From Calliopum simillimum (taxonomy: Eukaryota; Arthropoda; Insecta; Diptera; Lauxaniidae), in assembly GCA_951812925.1 (NCBI GenBank), contig OX638369.1:25015329-25079328 (forward strand): a stretch of 64,000 nt of DNA. The letters are read 5' to 3'. Under the pieces are notes generated by a model. The model saw only the letters and a program-made list of their open reading frames with translations. It was not told the origin of the DNA and made no database searches. A program made the position numbers and the translations under genes. Below are positions 1 to 12,545 of the stretch, in pieces; positions within the stretch are counted from its first letter, which is position 1, and every line of letters begins with the position of its first letter.

Positions 1-956
1 TATATTCACTTTGTCCTTCCGTTTGTAACGCAGAGAAGGAGGCGTGGCAGGTATGGAAAAGTATATATATTCTTGATCAGCGTCACCTCTTGAGTCGATA
101 TAGCCATGTCCGTCTGTCTGACTAGCTGGCTGGCTGGCTGGGTGGCTGGCTGGCTGGGTGTGTGTGGAAATACATTTTATGGGAAAACTAAGCAAGATAA
201 TTCAATGAAATTTAGTGCACAGCCTCCGTCGTAAAAGTTAGCTCGGGGGATTGAAAATAAGTAAAATCGGTCAACGAACACGCCTACCGCCCATACAAAA
301 AATATATTCAAAATGCAATAATAAGAGCATTATTTGCAATAACAGAAGCAAAATACACATAAATACTAGAAAAAGTAAGTATAAGGTCTGAGCAACAACT
401 AGGCGAATTCGAACTAGAGGGCGTGGCACCTCCCATATAAACAAAAGTTTCAAAATGTTATACGGAAAGTGTTTTTTGAGATAATCCAACCAAATTACAC
501 TCAAACACTCGGATCTATAAATAAATGCTATACGCAAGAACTAGGCAAACTCGGACAAGAGGGCGTGGCACCTCCCATATAAGCAAATGTTTCAAAATTT
601 TATAATGAAAGTGTTCTTTGAGATAATCCAACTAAATTTCACTCAAACACGAAAAACATTAATTATAAACTCTGAGCTTAAAGTAGGCGAAGTAGGATTA
701 GAGGGCGTGGCACCTCCCATATAAGCGAAAGTTTCAAAATGCTATACTGAAAGATTTTTTTAAGAAAACCTAACCGAATTTTACTCAAACACTCAGAACA
801 GTAAATGCAAGCTCTACGCAAAATCAAGGTAAGCTCGGAGGTGAGGGCGTGGCACTTCCCATATAAGCAATTTGTTCTTATAATCTCCTAATAATATACT
901 TGAAATGCACTGTAGGGTATTTAGTTTTTGGCCAGGCCAAAGATACCACCCTTACT
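1..956 (+). mobile_element. DINE-1/mini-me-type element, copy 1 (left end outside the window)
   Basis: Non-autonomous Helitron/Helentron-related repeat. The diagnostic dipteran core (TTCTTGATCAGCGTCACC, then GAGTCGATATAGCCATG) lies at about 70-110, preceded by (TA)n and followed by GTCYGTCT that has grown into a (CTGG)n microsatellite at 122-158. Three and a half tandem units of about 142 bp follow, each marked by GAGGGCGTGGCACCTCCCAT (near 416, 559, 701 and 843). The right end reads GTAGGGTATTTAG, then GGCCAGGCCAAAG and CACCCTTACTAG. Two further copies lie at 32267-32905 and 34290-35141. No coding capacity is visible. The family name comes from recall of the core motif and was not searched. 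Confidence 0.8.
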
Positions 957-960
957 AGTT

Positions 961-1420
961 GTCAACTCAACTCATTTTTTACCACCCTAAGGTGCCAAGT
1001 ACACTTCATAGAATTGAAGTCCACAAAAAATCATAAAATTCATATCTACGAAGTTTCCTCAAATAGTTGAAATTAAAGAAGTTATAGCGAATCTAAAACC
1101 TCAGTACAAAATATGAAAAATAGTATATTTCAAGCACAAAAATTGCCTCCTACAACTATGCAAGATTCTTTTTTCATTTATTTGCTTACTGTTTGAAATA
1201 TCAAATGTTAAAAAAATACTGCATAGTCTTAGGAGCGATATTGGTTTTTTAAATATACTGATTTTCATATTTTGTACTGAGGTTTTAGACTCGCTATAAC
1301 TTCTTTAATTTTAACTATTCGAGGAAGCTTTGTGAAACTAATTTTATGATTTTTTTGTGGACTTTAATTCTATGAAGTGTTTTTGGCACCTTAGGGTGGT
1401 AGAAAATGAGATGAGTCGAA
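961..1420. mobile_element. Palindromic (foldback) MITE
   Basis: A nearly complete inverted repeat. The left arm begins with GTCAACTCAACTCATTTTTT then ACCACCCTAAGGTGCCA. The right arm ends with TGGCACCTTAGGGTGGT and the complement of the same flank. Pairing continues inward past AAACCTCAGTACAAAATATG to a loop of about 50 nt near 1190. It abuts the DINE-1 copy, so one probably inserted beside the other. No ORF. Confidence 0.8.
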
Positions 1421-1811
1421 AAAAACATTTGAGATAAATGACTGCTATGAATGGAATATAGCCCATGTTAAGATATTTACAACGATATACTATACTCGTT
1501 GATCGGTCGTCAAAACCGCATCGAATTTAGAGGCCGAAAAAAGAAATGTTTTTTCCTTAAAATTCTTGCAATATTAGCTTTCAAACTGGGGGCGGACATT
1601 CGAACTTTTTTTTTGTGATACTACCTAGTGTGCATATGCCTTATAATACAGATAGCTTTAGGTACTAAAAAATGTAAACATTGCGGAAATTAATTGAGAT
1701 AAAAAAAGTACTATAGGCTATTGGTGCCATGGTGTAAAATTGTTAAGTACTTACATATGAAATTTAAGTATTCAGTATATGAGCCGTTCAAAATGACAGT
1801 GGTGCAACTCC
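1421..1811. other. AT-rich spacer, no gene seen
   Basis: About 390 bp of AT-rich sequence with homopolymer runs. No convincing ORF, repeat or RNA gene was recognised. Confidence 0.6.
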
Positions 1812-2001
1812 AAAACGAGGCAAAAGTAATGTCATATAAATTAGATGCCATAATGATCGGTTTTTTGGTCGATATCATTTTTTCAACTTAATCTCAACAA
1901 TTCCATATCATTAAGTAAATTTTTCGTGAAAACAGAAATAAATTTTATTCATCCCTAACAAAATGTCAGCCAATATTATGACATTATTTTTGCCTCGTTT
2001 T
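1812..2001. mobile_element. Small MITE with 25-bp inverted ends
   Basis: The left end AAAACGAGGCAAAAGTAATG continues into TCATA (1812-1836). It matches the reverse complement of 1977-2001 with one mismatch. Total 190 bp, no coding capacity. No target duplication could be fixed. Confidence 0.65.
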
Positions 2002-3600
2002 CAGCCTTTAGAAATTAATTTGATCAAAATCGAAATTATGACATGTTTGAGACCATACATCAGCCACCAGTTCTACAGTTCGCTTGACTGACCGACAGTT
2101 TACTGGTGTACATAATTACTATAACCAACTGTAACAAAACCAGCTTTTAGAAACGCAAAGTTGTTTTTAAGCGCTGGCTCTCCAGCTATACGATCACTAA
2201 TGATAACGTACATTTGACTTATAAGAATTTATTGCGGAATATTTTGATTAGAGAAAAAAATCAAACATAGCCCACTGAACTTTTACGATGGCAGAACATG
2301 ACCTTTTTCTTGATGATAACTATATACTATTATTTAGTCTATGAAATCTGCCTTTTGTTCGCCCAATAGAGTTGTCAGTCCAAAGAAATTCTTGAGATTT
2401 CGGAGATTTCATTTTGTAAGCAAGAATATATGAATATCAGATCTAATGAAAAGATACTCTGTGTACCCGGAATAATTTCTGCCAAAATATTAAAATTTTT
2501 ATTAACACTTGCTTTTCACTATAAGAGCATAATATTATATCATAAATTTTTCTATTTTACCCCTAAATTATAAAATCTTAAGATTCGTTTACTTAAATAA
2601 ATCCTTTTTCGACAAATCTGCACAAAATTTCGACGAGAATGTTATAAAATGCAAATTGAAATGAGTTGAGTGATTAAAACCATTAACGAAATTATCAGGA
2701 TTAAATAGATTTTCCAGTATTTTCATGCATTCGCACATCCTTTTGCTTACGTACGAGTACGCCAACGACACAGATAGACAAAGAGAGCGCCGTTATCCTT
2801 GCACTACAGGCGCACACTTTTACCCCTTCCTGTCGTGCTTCATGTGCTGACGTTGTACTAAATGAATGAAGACAATACAATTTAGCGTAATTCTTTGGCT
2901 TCAATTAATGGTGGTGGCAGTAGTAGGCTGGCTATTGAAGGTGGTAGGGTGTTGATTTAGATGAGAGTAAAATATAATACAATATAACAGAATATAATGT
3001 GGAACCCTTTTTTTTCTGCTTGTGGGTGTTGTTGCGGAGACAGACAACCCTTTTGCTGCCTGCCAGCTTGTACGTTACAGGAAGTTGGGTGAGTGCGACG
3101 TACGCCGTCAAATCCATTATCACTCCAACTTTAGTGTTTTAGTGAAACAAAAAGAAAAACAAAAAACATTTTTAGCTTTACAAAATCCCCCTAAATTAAT
3201 TTCAAAACTTTATATTTTTAAAAGAAACACTTTTTAAAAAAATTTTGATTTTTTCTGCGAACTTCTATGAAGAAGATGATATAATGATTACCTAAAATGT
3301 TGAAACATTTTTGTAAAACACAAAGCAATATTGAAATGTGGGAAAATTCAAAAGGTCTACGATAATTGTTTTTAGGCGAGGAAGTTTTGAAAATGTTGAA
3401 AATTAATAAAGTTTTGTTAGAAATTCAAAAATTATTGAAAATATGAAAAAGTTGGAAAAACTGTGTTTTCAGAATGTACTCGTATTTAGCTATCGAAGTG
3501 ATACAGAAGTGCTATTAGAATAAAAACGATAAAATCGAAATAGAAACGAAAACCATCCCGACATCTCATCCTCTTCTTCCCTTCCTTATTAATATTAAGG
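2002..3600. other. Probably unique host sequence, no gene seen
   Basis: AT-rich non-repetitive DNA. 2700-2950 is less AT-rich and has short simple stretches. Open frames here are under 75 codons with no start context, signal peptide or domain, so none is called. Confidence 0.5.
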
Positions 3601-6133
3601 TAAGTGTACCGAATTACGGCATGTTAAGGTACTCACCACTTTTAGAATGGCTCCTAGACATACAACTCAATTCTAAGATCGGAAATATGATTTCTCATCA
3701 CAAGTCGATTGTAACTCAATTTGAGCATCATAATGATTTTAAGAAACATTGCATTTGTACCTAATTCCGGATTAAAATTTTGCATTAAACCTAATTCCGT
3801 ACTCGCGTGCACCTTATTCCGTGCTAACTTAAAATATGATATATCTTCTCTTCTTATACGAAATAAAATTGTATATACTTATGTACATTGTATGTACGTT
3901 TGGAACGGGCAAATTTTTTTCTCGAAAACGGCTACAGCGATTTTAATGAAACTTCGGATAATGTAAGATATTAGCATACAATGAAGAATGAGCTAGGCTT
4001 GAACTTTGTAAATGCTCACCAGAGGGCGTGGCATCGCATTAAATTTTAAATTTGATATGGTCATAACTCGCAAACCATAAAAGGTATTTAGATGAAATTT
4101 GGTGAGCGGGTACGGCTTGATAATACCTCATAACAGACAAAAAGTTGGCGGGATCGAAGAAGTGCCACGTCCACTTTTAAGCCCTTGAAAATTTTTAATT
4201 CAATATTACTCGAAAACGACTCCAACCATTTTGATGAAAATTTAGGAGATGTTACCTTTGCAAACAAGTATTAATATGTGATATGCCGTTATATTGGGAA
4301 AACTCGTTGAAGGGCGTGGCACCGCCCACAAAAATATAACACAGTATAAAAAGAAAACTAATAAAGTAATCATTCTAAAATTAGCTGTGGAGAGCCTACT
4401 TGCTATAAGACATCTCTGATCTGAAAGTAGGCAAAATATCGCCGTTGCGCGTGGAACCTCCCATACAAGCAAAATACGTTAAATGCTATTTCTTGCAAAT
4501 GTTACAAGGTATTTTAATGAAATTTGGTATGTAGGTACTGCTTAATAATAACTTGTAGCAAACGAAAAGTAGGTGGAATTAAATAAGTGCCACGCCCACT
4601 TTTTAATCCTTGAAAATTTTGATTCAATATTACTCGAAAACGACTCCGACAATTTTGATGAAAATTTTGGAGCTGTTACCTATGCAAACAGGTATTAATA
4701 TGTAATATGCCGTTATATTGGGAAAACTCGTTGAAGGGCGTGGCACCGCGTACAAAAATATAATGCGTAATAAAAAGAAAACTACTAAAGCAAGCCCACT
4801 TTTTTATCAAAATAAAAATTTTGGTTAATACTTCAGGCACAAAAAAAAAAATGGAATGAACTGTTTAATTCTTATATGCAGTCTTATGTACTTTCATTAT
4901 ACCTGCAGGATTTTGAAATTTCCTTACTTGAAGTTGAAGAAAACGCTGTGTTCAGTCTTACAGCATTGCTACAAGAAAAGGTGGAATTCTTTTTTATTAA
5001 TAGCGTCGAATAGTTACACTCTTCCTTATCCAAATATATTTTAGGATTTTTCCAATGGGATTCTTATTTTCCAAGTTATGATCCTTTGAAAATAAGATAT
5101 TTCAGCCGCCATACAAAAGACGAAATATTTTGGGTGCGTGGCATATCCCATTTATTTATTTTAGGGCATTCTATTTCACCAAAAAAAAATTAGAGTCTTG
5201 ATATTTTCTATACCATTCAATGCTTTCCGAGTTTTTTTTTATTATTATTCTCATCGGTTTATTTATCTTTTTGAAAGCATGACCGTTAGAACTGAAAGAT
5301 ACAAGTTTCATAACAAAAAATAGCTATAAATAAAAACATCGACTAAAATAATAAGATTAGATTGTTGACCGAGCAGGGATCGGTCTCCAGGTACTTTTCA
5401 TTAAACAACAATCAAAAACGTTAACTTTCTTCATTTTATACATGTTAACATTTATTTAACTTTAATTATGTTCAAATATACTTTTTTTCTTCAAGAAACA
5501 TACATATATGGGCATATCCGAAAATAATCTTCCTTTATATGACCCAAGTTTAAAGAAATTTTTTTTTTTTCATGTTCAACAACCAAATTTGGTGGAATAT
5601 ATTTCTAGACGTGTAAAATGAAATTCCCAATAAGTGTACAAAAAAATTTCGACCTAAGGGGTGTCAGGAGGTCGTTTTATCTGAAAATTTTGGGAAAATC
5701 GAGATTTCCGATAATATACGGGAGAGCACATATTACAGAAGTAGTAGATATGTTACGGGGCACCTTTCCAAATATTCTGAAGTAAAATTCAAAAAAATCA
5801 TATGTGGGTCGTGGCGACAGAATGGGTTAAAAAGTTTAAATCGCGCATAACGGCCGTATAACAGGTCCTAAAATTCTGAAGAAATTCAAGCGAATTCCTT
5901 GGTAAGAAATAAATCGACTTAGTTTTTTTATGATGTTTTTTTAATTTAAGCCCCACATGCCGAGTAAAAAACGAACGGGAACGGAATTAAGTTCATTCAC
6001 ACAAATTTATGCACCTAATTACGTCATAAAGTAAATCGCCTTTTTTTTTTTTGGTAAAATATTATCTTCTTAATTTTTAACAAAACTTAAAAACTGATGG
6101 AATTAGGTACAAGCTCGTAATTCGGTACACTTA
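3601..6133. mobile_element. 2.5-kb non-autonomous TIR element
   Basis: Terminal inverted repeats TAAGTGTACCGAATTACG (3601-3618) and its exact complement (6116-6133). If the outer TA is the target duplication, the ends start AGTGTACC, as in Tc1/mariner-like elements. Subterminal copies of GTACCTAATTCCG recur in both orientations near 3760-3825 and 5980-6110, as expected of transposase-binding sites. The interior is a tandem repeat of GGGCGTGGC type (listed separately). No transposase ORF survives. Confidence 0.75.
4060..4880 (+). repeat. Tandem repeat, about 425-bp period, GGGCGTGGC motif
   Basis: Two diverged units. Each contains TACTCGAAAACGACTCC, then GCCGTTATATTGGGAAAACT and GAAGGGCGTGGCACCG (about 4314 and 4737). 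A related half unit lies at 4015-4060. The motif style matches the repeats of the DINE-1 copies and those at 16.8 and 23.2 kb. Confidence 0.75.
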
Positions 6134-6318
6134 CGTTATTTCCCAACTAAAAGTTTTTGAAAAACTAACTCCTATGATAAGGAATAAAAGAACAATTACT
6201 GCGATCGGTACAGCTTGGTCATGGTTAGCGATTATATGAATGTAGTATACAAAATAAACGATGTTGTAAGAAAAAATAACGAACAAGTTTTTGTAAATAA
6301 AGTATTTATGTCAAAAAT

Positions 6319-6384
6319 TAATAATCAGGCATGTCGTGAAATCCGATTGAAATCAATCGGATTTCATGACATGCCTGATTATTA
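6319..6384. repeat. 66-nt near-perfect hairpin
   Basis: Two 32-nt arms separated by only 2 nt, with one mismatch: the left arm starts TAATAATCAGGCATGTCGTG and the right arm is its complement, ending GCCTGATTATTA. The loop is too small for a normal pre-miRNA; a MITE remnant or replication-error palindrome is likelier. Confidence 0.75.
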
Positions 6385-6600
6385 CGAATGTAAGCAACCT
6401 AAGAAATGAAGAGGGTAGACAAAATTCTTTATTATCTAAACATAAACACGTTAGACAAAAATTTGTACCTACCTTTTTAACTCTGTTAGAAATGAAGCAC
6501 GACTTTGAATTATACACCATTGGAAAAGTATATGTGTGTAAATGTGCACAAAGTTGAAATTATTTTAATATTTTACCATTATACCAGGTAAAATTAAATA
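6385..6600. other. Spacer, nothing recognised
   Basis: Short AT-rich stretch between the hairpin and the mariner remnant. Confidence 0.4.
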
Positions 6601-6639
6601 TTATTAACAACGACAAAATACGTGGTCACACAGAGCTTA

Positions 6640-7003
6640 AAAGAGGATACAGCACAAAAAGAAAGACAAAAAGCTGACTGACACAGACTCAAAAAACTTG
6701 TAAAAAAGATCCAGATATTTCTACAATGCTCTTGGGATCTCTCCAAAAGTACGCTTCTCAGACACAAAATTCTGTGAGTTAAAAGTAAAAATTTTGAGGC
6801 TACAAATGAATCAAGCCAATTTCTGATACCATGTTCTGAAGTGAAGCGTATCCCGGTGAGAGCGTTTTGCATAGACCGAAATAAATGATAGTCGGACGGG
6901 GCAAGGTTCGAGCCAAAACTTCCCATCCAATATGTTTCAAATAGTTTTTAACCGGTCTTCCAACATGTGGCCGATCGTTGTCATGTTGAAAAATTATGAC
7001 TTC
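6640..7003 (-). pseudogene. mariner (DD34D-type) transposase remnant, C-terminal part
   Basis: Minus-strand remnant of a cut-and-paste transposase of the Tc1/mariner superfamily. From 7003 downward it encodes a segment with the second catalytic Asp (QHDNDRPHVGRPVKNYLKHI), then, in another frame, the third catalytic block NLAPSDYHLFRSMQNAL. The family's usual Pro-rich stretch between them is deleted and the frame shifts near 6910. After the conserved block (…RFTSEHGIRNWLDSFVASK) the product drifts into unrelated sequence, so the normal C-terminus is lost. The upstream part with the HTH domain and first Asp falls in the assembly gap. It cannot encode an active enzyme. It is unrelated in detail to the intact DD41D mariner at 43.6 kb. 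Confidence 0.85.
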
Positions 7004-7004
7004 G

Positions 7005-7204
7005 NNNNNNNNNNNNNNNNNNNNNNNNNNNNNNNNNNNNNNNNNNNNNNNNNNNNNNNNNNNNNNNNNNNNNNNNNNNNNNNNNNNNNNNNNNNNNNNN
7101 NNNNNNNNNNNNNNNNNNNNNNNNNNNNNNNNNNNNNNNNNNNNNNNNNNNNNNNNNNNNNNNNNNNNNNNNNNNNNNNNNNNNNNNNNNNNNNNNNNNN
7201 NNNN
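7005..7204. other. Assembly gap (200 N)
   Basis: Exactly 200 undetermined bases between the mariner remnant and the octamer satellite. The round size marks a gap of unknown true length, so the array may be longer than shown. Confidence 0.98.
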
Positions 7205-10200
7205 AATAAATGAATAAATGAATAAATGAATAAATGAATAAATGAATAAATGAATAAATGAATAAATGAATAAATGAATAAATGAATAAATGAATAAATG
7301 AATAAATGAATAAATGAATAAATGAATAAATGAATAAATGAATAAATGAATAAATGAATAAATGAATAAATGAATAAATGAATAAATGAATAAATGAATA
7401 AATGAATAAATGAATAAATGAATAAATGAATAAATGAATAAATGAATAAATGAATAAATGAATAAATGAATAAATGAATAAATGAATAAATGAATAAATG
7501 AATAAATGAATAAATGAATAAATGAATAAATGAATAAATGAATAAATGAATAAATGAATAAATGAATAAATGAATAAATGAATAAATGAATAAATGAATA
7601 AATGAATAAATGAATAAATGAATAAATGAATAAATGAATAAATGAATAAATGAATAAATGAATAAATGAATAAATGAATAAATGAATAAATGAATAAATG
7701 AATAAATGAATAAATGAATAAATGAATAAATGAATAAATGAATAAATGAATAAATGAATAAATGAATAAATGAATAAATGAATAAATGAATAAATGAATA
7801 AATGAATAAATGAATAAATGAATAAATGAATAAATGAATAAATGAATAAATGAATAAATGAATAAATGAATAAATGAATAAATGAATAAATGAATAAATG
7901 AATAAATGAATAAATGAATAAATGAATAAATGAATAAATGAATAAATGAATAAATGAATAAATGAATAAATGAATAAATGAATAAATGAATAAATGAATA
8001 AATGAATAAATGAATAAATGAATAAATGAATAAATGAATAAATGAATAAATGAATAAATGAATAAATGAATAAATGAATAAATGAATAAATGAATAAATG
8101 AATAAATGAATAAATGAATAAATGAATAAATGAATAAATGAATAAATGAATAAATGAATAAATGAATAAATGAATAAATGAATAAATGAATAAATGAATA
8201 AATGAATAAATGAATAAATGAATAAATGAATAAATGAATAAATGAATAAATGAATAAATGAATAAATGAATAAATGAATAAATGAATAAATGAATAAATG
8301 AATAAATGAATAAATGAATAAATGAATAAATGAATAAATGAATAAATGAATAAATGAATAAATGAATAAATGAATAAATGAATAAATGAATAAATGAATA
8401 AATGAATAAATGAATAAATGAATAAATGAATAAATGAATAAATGAATAAATGAATAAATGAATAAATGAATAAATGAATAAATGAATAAATGAATAAATG
8501 AATAAATGAATAAATGAATAAATGAATAAATGAATAAATGAATAAATGAATAAATGAATAAATGAATAAATGAATAAATGAATAAATGAATAAATGAATA
8601 AATGAATAAATGAATAAATGAATAAATGAATAAATGAATAAATGAATAAATGAATAAATGAATAAATGAATAAATGAATAAATGAATAAATGAATAAATG
8701 AATAAATGAATAAATGAATAAATGAATAAATGAATAAATGAATAAATGAATAAATGAATAAATGAATAAATGAATAAATGAATAAATGAATAAATGAATA
8801 AATGAATAAATGAATAAATGAATAAATGAATAAATGAATAAATGAATAAATGAATAAATGAATAAATGAATAAATGAATAAATGAATAAATGAATAAATG
8901 AATAAATGAATAAATGAATAAATGAATAAATGAATAAATGAATAAATGAATAAATGAATAAATGAATAAATGAATAAATGAATAAATGAATAAATGAATA
9001 AATGAATAAATGAATAAATGAATAAATGAATAAATGAATAAATGAATAAATGAATAAATGAATAAATGAATAAATGAATAAATGAATAAATGAATAAATG
9101 AATAAATGAATAAATGAATAAATGAATAAATGAATAAATGAATAAATGAATAAATGAATAAATGAATAAATGAATAAATGAATAAATGAATAAATGAATA
9201 AATGAATAAATGAATAAATGAATAAATGAATAAATGAATAAATGAATAAATGAATAAATGAATAAATGAATAAATGAATAAATGAATAAATGAATAAATG
9301 AATAAATGAATAAATGAATAAATGAATAAATGAATAAATGAATAAATGAATAAATGAATAAATGAATAAATGAATAAATGAATAAATGAATAAATGAATA
9401 AATGAATAAATGAATAAATGAATAAATGAATAAATGAATAAATGAATAAATGAATAAATGAATAAATGAATAAATGAATAAATGAATAAATGAATAAATG
9501 AATAAATGAATAAATGAATAAATGAATAAATGAATAAATGAATAAATGAATAAATGAATAAATGAATAAATGAATAAATGAATAAATGAATAAATGAATA
9601 AATGAATAAATGAATAAATGAATAAATGAATAAATGAATAAATGAATAAATGAATAAATGAATAAATGAATAAATGAATAAATGAATAAATGAATAAATG
9701 AATAAATGAATAAATGAATAAATGAATAAATGAATAAATGAATAAATGAATAAATGAATAAATGAATAAATGAATAAATGAATAAATGAATAAATGAATA
9801 AATGAATAAATGAATAAATGAATAAATGAATAAATGAATAAATGAATAAATGAATAAATGAATAAATGAATAAATGAATAAATGAATAAATGAATAAATG
9901 AATAAATGAATAAATGAATAAATGAATAAATGAATAAATGAATAAATGAATAAATGAATAAATGAATAAATGAATAAATGAATAAATGAATAAATGAATA
10001 AATGAATAAATGAATAAATGAATAAATGAATAAATGAATAAATGAATAAATGAATAAATGAATAAATGAATAAATGAATAAATGAATAAATGAATAAATG
10101 AATAAATGAATAAATGAATAAATGAATAAATGAATAAATGAATAAATGAATAAATGAATAAATGAATAAATGAATAAATGAATAAATGAATAAATGAATA

Positions 10201-11531
10201 AATGAATAAATGAATAAATGAATAAATGAATAAATGAATAAATGAATAAATGAATAAATGAATAAATGAATAAATGAATAAATGAATAAATGAATAAATG
10301 AATAAATGAATAAATGAATAAATGAATAAATGAATAAATGAATAAATGAATAAATGAATAAATGAATAAATGAATAAATGAATAAATGAATAAATGAATA
10401 AATGAATAAATGAATAAATGAATAAATGAATAAATGAATAAATGAATAAATGAATAAATGAATAAATGAATAAATGAATAAATGAATAAATGAATAAATG
10501 AATAAATGAATAAATGAATAAATGAATAAATGAATAAATGAATAAATGAATAAATGAATAAATGAATAAATGAATAAATGAATAAATGAATAAATGAATA
10601 AATGAATAAATGAATAAATGAATAAATGAATAAATGAATAAATGAATAAATGAATAAATGAATAAATGAATAAATGAATAAATGAATAAATGAATAAATG
10701 AATAAATCAATAAATCAATAAATGAATAAATGAATAAATGAATAAATGAATAAATGAATAAATGAATAAATGAATAAATGAATAAATGAATAAATGAATA
10801 AATGAATAAATGAATAAATGAATAAATGAATAAATCAATAAATCAATAAATGAATAAATGAATAAATGAATAAATGAATAAATGAATAAATGAATAAATG
10901 AATAAATGAATAAATGAATAAATGAATAAATGAATAAATGAATAAATGAATAAATGAATAAATGAATAAATGAATAAATGAATAAATGAATAAATGAATA
11001 AATGAATAAATGAATAAATGAATAAATGAATAAATGAATAAATGAATAAATGAATAAATGAATAAATGAATAAATGAATAAATGAATAAATGAATAAATG
11101 AATAAATGAATAAATGAATAAATGAATAAATGAATAAATGAATAAATGAATAAATGAATAAATGAATAAATGAATAAATGAATAAATGAATAAATGAATA
11201 AATGAATAAATGAATAAATGAATAAATGAATAAATGAATAAATGAATAAATGAATAAATGAATAAATGAATAAATGAATAAATGAATAAATGAATAAATG
11301 AATAAATGAATAAATGAATAAATGAATAAATGAATAAATGAATAAATGAATAAATGAATAAATGAATAAATGAATAAATGAATAAATGAATAAATGAATA
11401 AATGAATAAATGAATAAATGAATAAATGAATAAATGAATAAATGAATAAATGAATAAATGAATAAATGAATAAATGAATAAATGAATAAATGAATAAATG
11501 AATAAATGAATAAATGAATAAATGAATAAAT
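7205..11531. repeat. Octamer satellite (AATAAATG)n, main array
   Basis: About 4.3 kb, roughly 540 uninterrupted copies of the 8-mer AATAAATG. The only variants seen are G-to-C changes at 10708, 10716, 10836 and 10844. The minus strand lacks stops and gives an artificial Ser-Phe-Ile-His-Leu-Phe-Ile-Tyr polypeptide; that is not a gene. The left edge is the assembly gap and the right edge is abrupt. Confidence 0.98.
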
Positions 11532-11956
11532 GTGTAAAGACGTAATAGTTTTTACGTCCCCGAAGTATAAAATTAAAATCAAAGACCTTGCAAAATAAAA
11601 CGCGTGGTTAAACTTCAAATAAAATTTTATTATCAACACGATCTCGTAATTTAAATGCTAAACGAAATCTAATCTACTTGCTCAAAAGCTATCTAGTAGC
11701 AAGTCATTACTTATGCTAAAATTTTCGAAAGAGTTAAGCATCAGAAAATAAAAAGAGCAAAAGAATTCAATGAACTGTTATATTTTTGCAAATGCACAAA
11801 AAAAAAAAAAAAAATAAGAAGCTTACACTGTCTAACAAAAGATTATATTTTGCAAATAAAAAATTAAAGAAATTCAATCATCAATTTAAATCTAGTAAAT
11901 TAAAAGAAAATAAATTTAAATAGTAAGCAACTTAAATTCTCGTCTAAAGCGCAACA
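11532..11956. other. Non-repetitive interruption of the octamer satellite
   Basis: About 425 bp of AT-rich unique sequence between two blocks of the same satellite. No ORF, TIR or target duplication was found. It may be an insertion or a non-satellite segment flanked by expansion. Confidence 0.7.
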
Positions 11957-12530
11957 AAATGAATAAATGAATAAATGAATAAATGAATAAATGAATAAAT
12001 GAATAAATGAATAAATGAATAAATGAATAAATGAATAAATGAATAAATGAATAAATGAATAAATGAATAAATGAATAAATGAATAAATGAATAAATGAAT
12101 AAATGAATAAATGAATAAATGAATAAATGAATAAATGAATAAATGAATAAATGAATAAATGAATAAATGAATAAATGAATAAATGAATAAATGAATAAAT
12201 GAATAAATGAATAAATGAATAAATGAATAAATGAATAAATGAATAAATGAATAAATGAATAAATGAATAAATGAATAAATGAATAAATGAATAAATGAAT
12301 AAATGAATAAATGAATAAATGAATAAATGAATAAATGAATAAATGAATAAATGAATAAATGAATAAATGAATAAATGAATAAATGAATAAATGAATAAAT
12401 GAATAAATGAATAAATGAATAAATGAATAAATGAATAAATGAATAAATGAATAAATTAATAAATGAAAAAATGAATCAATGAATCAATGAATAAATGAAT
12501 GAATTCATTTTTCGATGAATAAATAAATGT
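11957..12530. repeat. Octamer satellite, second block with decaying right edge
   Basis: About 63 perfect AATAAATG units to about 12455, then progressively mutated units (AATTAATAAATG, AAAAAATG, AATCAATG) to 12545. Decay at the array edge is typical of satellites homogenised from the interior. Confidence 0.95.
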
Positions 12531-12545
12531 ATTCATCAATAAATG

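Noticed and set aside
6994..11639. Very long minus-strand open frames (1238 and 310 codons) of repeated SFIHLFIY
   Set aside because: They are translations of the AATAAATG octamer, which has no stop on that strand. Not proteins.
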